Shown: positions 32,893-36,268 of the stretch, piece after piece
Layout: every line of letters starts with the position of its first letter
Numbering within the stretch: position 1 is the first letter of the stretch
Position numbers and translations under genes: made by a program
NCBI RefSeq assembly: GCF_900142695.1
Contig: NZ_FRBU01000032.1
Coordinates: 1 to 36,268, forward strand
DNA from: Flavobacterium xanthum
Lineage (GTDB): Bacteria; Bacteroidota; Bacteroidia; Flavobacteriales; Flavobacteriaceae
DNA length: 36,268 nucleotides
Direction: 5' to 3'
The notes under the pieces: model-generated
What the model saw: only the letters and a program-made list of their open reading frames with translations
What the model was told of the DNA's origin: nothing
The model's database searches: none

Positions 32893-33717
32893 TTATTTTT
32901 TATATATAATATCTTTTGGAATAAATTTGTGTTTCTTTAATTCTTCGGCGGACTCTTCGAGTGATTCAATTTGAGTCAGTTCTTTTAGTTCTTGGCCAGT
33001 TTTTAAAGGCAAGAATTCAGTCTGTAATTTCTCGCCAAAATCATTTACAAACACATAAAGTTCATCGGAAACAATTGTTTCTCCTGCTTTATCTACTTTC
33101 GTATAAATAGGAATCCACACATTGTAGTCTAATTCTGAATTTTCTTTTCTGGTCGCTTGGTTTATTGTTAGGTAAATTATAACATCAAATGAGGATTCTT
33201 TAAATTTGCGACCAATTAAATTTGCGATTACTGCCAAAAAACCTTCAGTAGAAAAAAAGTAATTTCCATCATTTATTAAAAAAACTATTCCATTAGCTTT
33301 TTCTTTATTAAATGTCTTTTTAGATTCTTCAATTTGTTTGTCTGCTTTATGAATAGCTCGTTCGATCGTTCTTGATGCTCGCTCTATTAAATCTTCGTTG
33401 CACTTTTTTGGGAGTGGTTTTCTTCTGAATGCATAATCTCTAAAATCTTTTTCAGTCATCATCCCCTCTTCTAACCATTTTTTATATAGTTTTTCAAGTC
33501 TTGTAAATTCTTCTTGACCAGAAAAAATATCCTTCTCAAATGTTTTTAGTTCAGCAATAATTTGAGGATTCTCAAAGAGATAATCTGCATTTTTTCTATC
33601 TACTTTGTTTTCTGCTAACTTGTCGATAACAGTTCCTCCATAGTATTCAACATATTCTGAAAATAATTTTTCGATTTCTGGGAAATATGGTCTTTCTAGT
33701 TCTTTATTGTTGCTCAT
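32893..33717 (-). CDS. Hypothetical protein with PD-(D/E)XK-like nuclease motif
   Basis: This 274-residue soluble protein is not recognised as a named family. Near the N-terminus, NADYLFENPQIIAELKTFEK shows Asp45, Glu56 and Lys58 with D-x10-E-x-K spacing and hydrophobic strands around it, the pattern of restriction-endonuclease-like folds. A helical region (about 85-140) and an alpha-beta region (GIVFLINDGNYFFSTEGFLA and onward) follow. The ATG at 33717 (MSNNKELERPYF) is preferred to 33738. It lies in a block with an HNH nuclease and a TIR remnant, so a defence role is plausible. The nuclease call rests on a motif only. Confidence 0.6.
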   Translation of the reverse strand: MSNNKELERPYFPEIEKLFSEYVEYYGGTVIDKLAENKVDRKNADYLFENPQIIAELKTFEKDIFSGQEEFTRLEKLYKKWLEEGMMTEKDFRDYAFRRKPLPKKCNEDLIERASRTIERAIHKADKQIEESKKTFNKEKANGIVFLINDGNYFFSTEGFLAVIANLIGRKFKESSFDVIIYLTINQATRKENSELDYNVWIPIYTKVDKAGETIVSDELYVFVNDFGEKLQTEFLPLKTGQELKELTQIESLEESAEELKKHKFIPKDIIYKK

Positions 33718-33720
33718 ATG

Positions 33721-33860
33721 ATTTCTGCTAACGTTCACGCTGCTTTGAGATGGTGGGGAAGTCGTAACCGCTAATTTTTTGGCTTAGCGAAAACGTGATG
33801 CTAGATGGTAATTGTACTAAATCAGACACTAGCTCAGAAAACGGTGATTATACGTTGTAT
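33721..33860. repeat. Foldback element between the two nuclease-like genes (attC-like?)
   Basis: CGCTAA (33769-33774) pairs with TTAGCG (33784-33789), and CACG (33736-33739) can pair with CGTG (33794-33797) outside it. A purine-rich core (GGTGGGGAAG) lies between. The ends carry AACG/ACGTT motifs (CTAACGTTC at 33728, TATACGTTG at 33849). From memory, spacers of this kind recur near unrelated single genes in Bacteroidota. It resembles a cassette-type recombination site but has not been proven to be one. Confidence 0.35.
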
Positions 33861-34982
33861 CTATATTTTATTTATCAGATGTTTTTGAGAAAGTTTTGTT
33901 AATATTTCTGTATATCCAAATCCCATAGTTCCTTCTATAGATCTTACCCAACAGCTAACAAAAATATCTTCTATACCATCGTCATTAAAATCTGCTCGAA
34001 ATTGTTCTAATAGTGAGGTTTCAAAACCTTCGAATTCTAAACTGAATTCATAAATTCCAGGTGAAATATCATATTTTACAATTCCTCTCCTAACTAATTC
34101 TCCGATTGACAAGCCCTCTTCAATATACTCCTTTAATCTACCTTCAACATCAAAAAGAATGTTCGGAGATAGATAATCTAACATATTTAATTTTATCCAA
34201 GGATCATTTAAAAATGATCCTTTCGGCATTTGTGATTTTTGCAAAACTTCAATAAACTCATCAAAAAATGTAAAATTTGAAGACATTTTAATTGCATATG
34301 TTGTCAACGGATAATATCCTTTTGCCGTTGCAATCTTCCATTCATTTAGCGTAGATACATTAGTTTTTTCATCATTATCATTAACTAATTCTAAATATTC
34401 ATCATCATTATAAATCATTAATTTCTTGTCCAAAAGACTTGAAAAATCAGTATCTAAATAAAAATTATCATAAATTTCATCAATAAATTCTATTCCAATC
34501 GGTAATTTAATTTCTCTAATATCCCAATCCTTTTTCTCAGCATCTTTTAAAATATCTTTTAACTCTTCTGTATTAATTATATTTGCCGAAAGAGCACATT
34601 GAAGTTTAGAGATAATTAGTCCTTTATTTTTGTTTCTTTTTAATTTTTCAATTTCAATTTTGACTTTTGCTTCAGTTTTTAGAGCAATTGAAAGATAAAA
34701 TAGACTTGCATTTTTAGTGAAAAGATCATTGCTTTTCCTTAAATTACATTTACTATGAGTAGGAACTAAATTATAAAATGCATTTAGATTAAAATTTTTA
34801 TCTAAGCCTAAATCATTTTTAATCTTTTCAAATTCATCAGGATTATTTTCAAGTGATTCAGGAATTATATGATCTATCTGTAAATCTCCCCAATCTAAAG
34901 ATTGGTTACAATAGAAGCATAAATTTTTGTATGCACTCCAAATGCTACTTCTTATTAGATTATCAAATTTTGTTTTACTCAT
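33861..34982 (-). CDS. HNH endonuclease with C-terminal calcium-loop-like motif
   Basis: This is a 373-residue predicted nuclease. The N-terminal HNH fold shows CFYCNQ (Cys22, Cys25), IDHIIPESL (His38) and FYNLVPTHSKCNLRKSN (Asn71, His76, Cys79), i.e. a complete HNH set with zinc cysteines. Residues from about 90 to the end are unrecognised and probably hold a sensor or partner-binding part. Near the C-terminus ADFNDDGIEDIFV fits the DxNxDGxxD calcium-loop pattern (Asp331 to Asp339), as in FG-GAP or EF-hand-like loops. This is odd for a cytosolic nuclease. The ATG at 34982 (MSKTKFDNLIRSSIW) is preferred to the start at 35012. Likely a defence or mobile-element nuclease. Confidence 0.8.
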   Translation of the reverse strand: MSKTKFDNLIRSSIWSAYKNLCFYCNQSLDWGDLQIDHIIPESLENNPDEFEKIKNDLGLDKNFNLNAFYNLVPTHSKCNLRKSNDLFTKNASLFYLSIALKTEAKVKIEIEKLKRNKNKGLIISKLQCALSANIINTEELKDILKDAEKKDWDIREIKLPIGIEFIDEIYDNFYLDTDFSSLLDKKLMIYNDDEYLELVNDNDEKTNVSTLNEWKIATAKGYYPLTTYAIKMSSNFTFFDEFIEVLQKSQMPKGSFLNDPWIKLNMLDYLSPNILFDVEGRLKEYIEEGLSIGELVRRGIVKYDISPGIYEFSLEFEGFETSLLEQFRADFNDDGIEDIFVSCWVRSIEGTMGFGYTEILTKLSQKHLINKI

Positions 34983-35409
34983 AATTTTCTGTGATGTAGC
35001 GCATAACTCCACTCTGTGAAAAAACTGTCTTTTTTATTCGTTCAAATGTACTGAATACTTATAATATTAAATCAAGAAAAGTCGAATTGTAAATAATGTA
35101 ACACATCACAGGAATTCCTCGCAATCAAATGTGTTTTTCGAGTTTAGAAGACTGTTGATCTTATTAATTGTTACTAACAAAACAGTGCCGGAAAATACAA
35201 TAAAAACCACTCTTAATGTACTACAAAAAAAGAAGCTTTCTTGCCTGTTAAGGATTATTCTAATAATTCTAAGTTAACTCCATAGTGTTAACAGACTCTT
35301 AACTGGTTCCGTTAAAAATCGGATTTATTATTCATTCTACGCAAGCAACAAATCTATAGCTGTTATGTGCAGTTCTTTAAAGGCTACAATTGTACTGAAC
35401 CTTTTTTAA
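34983..35409. other. Non-coding stretch between the HNH gene and the TIR remnant
   Basis: About 430 bases with no frame of coding character. GAATACTTATAATATTAAAT at 35050 is promoter-like only in AT content. CTGTTATGTGCAG near 35360 resembles spacer motifs seen beside cassette-like genes, without a matching partner. Otherwise nothing is recognised. Confidence 0.4.
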
Positions 35410-35730
35410 TCAATCTAATACAGTCTCAGGTGTTACTAATTCCGCTAATTTAGCAGCAACTTCTTCCATTGAATCTTCTACAGTGCTTAAACCACTTCGT
35501 GAGCCAAGCAAAGGACTTACCTCACGTAAATCATCAAAAGTTGTGTTATGAACAATAGGGACAAGTAAATCGCGAGCTAAAAGTGCAGAAAGTTATTTGT
35601 CAGCGATACCTTCTCCTTTAATACGTTTTAGAAATAAAGGGGTAACTAATACTATTCCAACTCGAGACTTAACTAGTCCTTTATCGATTTCACGAAGTAA
35701 AGATGAACCTAATAAGACATCCTTTTCGCT
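35410..35730 (-). pseudogene. TIR-domain protein, truncated by IS66 and carrying a nonsense codon
   Basis: Read on the minus strand from 35730 to a TGA at 35410-35412, the frame gives a TIR-like C-terminal two-thirds: SEKDVLLGSSLLREIDKGLV, KSRVGIVLVTPLFLKRI, then LSALLARDLLVPIVHNTTFD, DLREVSPLLGSRSGLSTVED. TIR domains act as NAD-consuming effectors or adaptors in bacterial immunity. A TAA at 35593-35595 interrupts the frame just before LSALLARD, where the family has E-L-x-x-L-x-A-R-E, so the lost residue would be the catalytic Glu. The 5' part is cut by the IS66 left end at 35731. The gene must be inactive. The TIR call is by eye from this pattern. Confidence 0.7.
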
Positions 35731-35761
35731 GTATCCGCCCGACGAAACCCATATTTTTTAG
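35731..35761 (+). repeat. IS66 left terminal inverted repeat (IRL)
   Basis: It begins GTATCCGCCCGACGAAACCC and matches the minus strand of 994-1024 at 24 of 31 positions. The TIR reading frame ends exactly here, confirming the element boundary. Confidence 0.75.
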
Positions 35762-35801
35762 ATTAACCTAAGGTAGTAGTTTTGTTCTAAACAATTTAGA
35801 C

Positions 35802-36083
35802 ATGGACAAAAATGAATTTATGTTATCCCGAGTTGAATCTTGGAAACAAAGTGGACTTTCACAACAAGCGTATTGCGATCAAGCAGGTATTAAATTAGGA
35901 ACCTTCAGCTATTGGATACGAAAAAGCAAAAATGAAGAAGCACAAAGCGGAGGTTTTATTGCACTGAAAAAACCAGTTTTCGCTTTAGAAAACAAATACG
36001 AAATCGTATACCCCAATGGAGTTGTGCTACGACTTGATACAGATAATTTAAGTGAACTTTCAGCTTTAGTAAACCTATATTAG
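35802..36083 (+). CDS. tnpA: IS66 TnpA-like protein (accessory ORF1)
   Basis: This is a 93-residue small DNA-binding protein of IS66-type elements. The HTH-like N-terminus (SRVESWKQSGLSQQAYCDQA, then GIKLGTFSYWIRKSK) is typical of IS66 orf1 in Bacteroidota. The middle is basic and the C-terminus (EIVYPNGVVLRLDTDNLSEL) is the conserved IS66 TnpA end. TnpA and TnpB are needed with TnpC for IS66 transposition. The stop TAG at 36081-36083 overlaps the GTG start of tnpB by one base (TAGTG), suggesting translational coupling. Confidence 0.9.
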   Translation: MDKNEFMLSRVESWKQSGLSQQAYCDQAGIKLGTFSYWIRKSKNEEAQSGGFIALKKPVFALENKYEIVYPNGVVLRLDTDNLSELSALVNLY

Positions 36084-36268
36084 TGTTTAGCCTAAGTAGT
36101 TCACATACTTTTTTACTCTACCCCAAAGTTTGCGATATGCGCAAAAGTTTTAATGGTTTGTGCGGTCTTGTTGCCAATGAATTAGGACGCGTTGCACATA
36201 GTGGGGAAGTGTTCATTTTTATCAATCGAAATAATAATCAGATGAAACTTTTACACTGGGAATCCGGT
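36083..36268 (+). CDS. tnpB: IS66 TnpB (accessory ORF2), partial at window end
   Basis: The frame from GTG 36083 reads VFSLSSSHTFLLYPKVCDMR, then KSFNGLCGLVANELGRVAHS and GEVFIFINRNNNQMKLLHWE, the well-conserved N-terminal half of IS66 TnpB (KxCDMRKSxNGL). An internal ATG at 36137 is too late to be the start, because the conserved PKVCD lies upstream of it. About half of the normal 115-120 residues are present and the frame is open to the end of the window. Confidence 0.88.
   Translation, partial: MFSLSSSHTFLLYPKVCDMRKSFNGLCGLVANELGRVAHSGEVFIFINRNNNQMKLLHWESG

Larger units (their letters stand above)
35731..36268 (+). mobile_element. IS66-family insertion sequence, left-hand portion (runs off the window)
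   Basis: This is the left inverted repeat (35731-35761), tnpA and the start of tnpB of an IS66 element inserted in the TIR gene. It is in the same orientation as the IS66 remnant at the other end of the window. The remainder lies beyond 36268. Confidence 0.85.

Noticed and set aside
31005..36268. A third copy of the tRNA-Ser 3' end that would define a tandem second element
   Set aside because: I looked for TTTCTCCGC beyond attR and did not find it, so the second integrase is not shown to use the same att site.
71..36268. The whole window as one IS66 composite transposon
   Set aside because: The enclosed 25 kb are ordinary chromosomal genes (sbcCD, ftsK, ribB), the flanking 8-mers differ, and the left IS copy is truncated.

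Overview
The window looks like a chromosomal segment of a Flavobacterium or close relative (Bacteroidota). It is AT-rich. Several start regions carry the Bacteroidota -7 box TANNTTTG and most lack a Shine-Dalgarno sequence. The gene set (SbcCD, YdiJ-like dehydrogenase, GHL10 hydrolase, AmpG/NagZ, FtsK-LolA-LptF/G-RibB) is typical of that group. All family calls come from reading motifs; no database search was run.

Layout. 1-1024: 3' part of an IS66-family element, with a truncated tnpC and its right inverted repeat. 1149-5425 (minus): sbcC-sbcD nuclease pair. 5797-7719 (minus): amino-acid permease. 7993-10908 (minus): FAD/FeS 2-hydroxyacid dehydrogenase of YdiJ type. 11146-15745 (plus): a peptidoglycan-recycling trio (GHL10/DigH-like hydrolase, AmpG-like permease, NagZ-like GH3). 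15885-17992 (plus): a thiol-redox group (2-Cys peroxiredoxin, thioredoxin, DUF6952-like small protein, thiol peroxidase Tpx). 18003-24122 (plus): an envelope and division run of lipid kinase, FtsK, LolA, LptF/G-type permease and RibB with a degenerate GTP-cyclohydrolase-like tail. 24290-24374: tRNA-Ser(TGA) with a textbook promoter.

From the tRNA onward the window is accessory DNA. A 15-bp copy of the tRNA 3' end recurs at 30990-31004 and delimits a 6.6-kb integrative element. It holds a tyrosine integrase beside attR, an unknown gene, an excisionase-like HTH protein, a BT4734/VirE primase-helicase, an iteron-flanked AT-rich region that looks like a replication origin, and four small genes, one resembling small phage proteins found beside terminases. 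There are no capsid, tail, relaxase or conjugation genes. This matches the plan of a phage satellite or a minimal mobilizable island and is the best candidate for an undescribed system here.

Directly beyond attR lies a second accessory block (31005-35730). It has an IntDOT-type tyrosine recombinase, a predicted PD-(D/E)XK-like protein, an HNH nuclease with a C-terminal calcium-loop-like motif, and a broken TIR-domain gene. The TIR gene has a stop codon where the catalytic Glu is expected and is cut by another IS66 element, whose left end (inverted repeat, tnpA, start of tnpB) closes the window. This block reads as the remains of a defence island.
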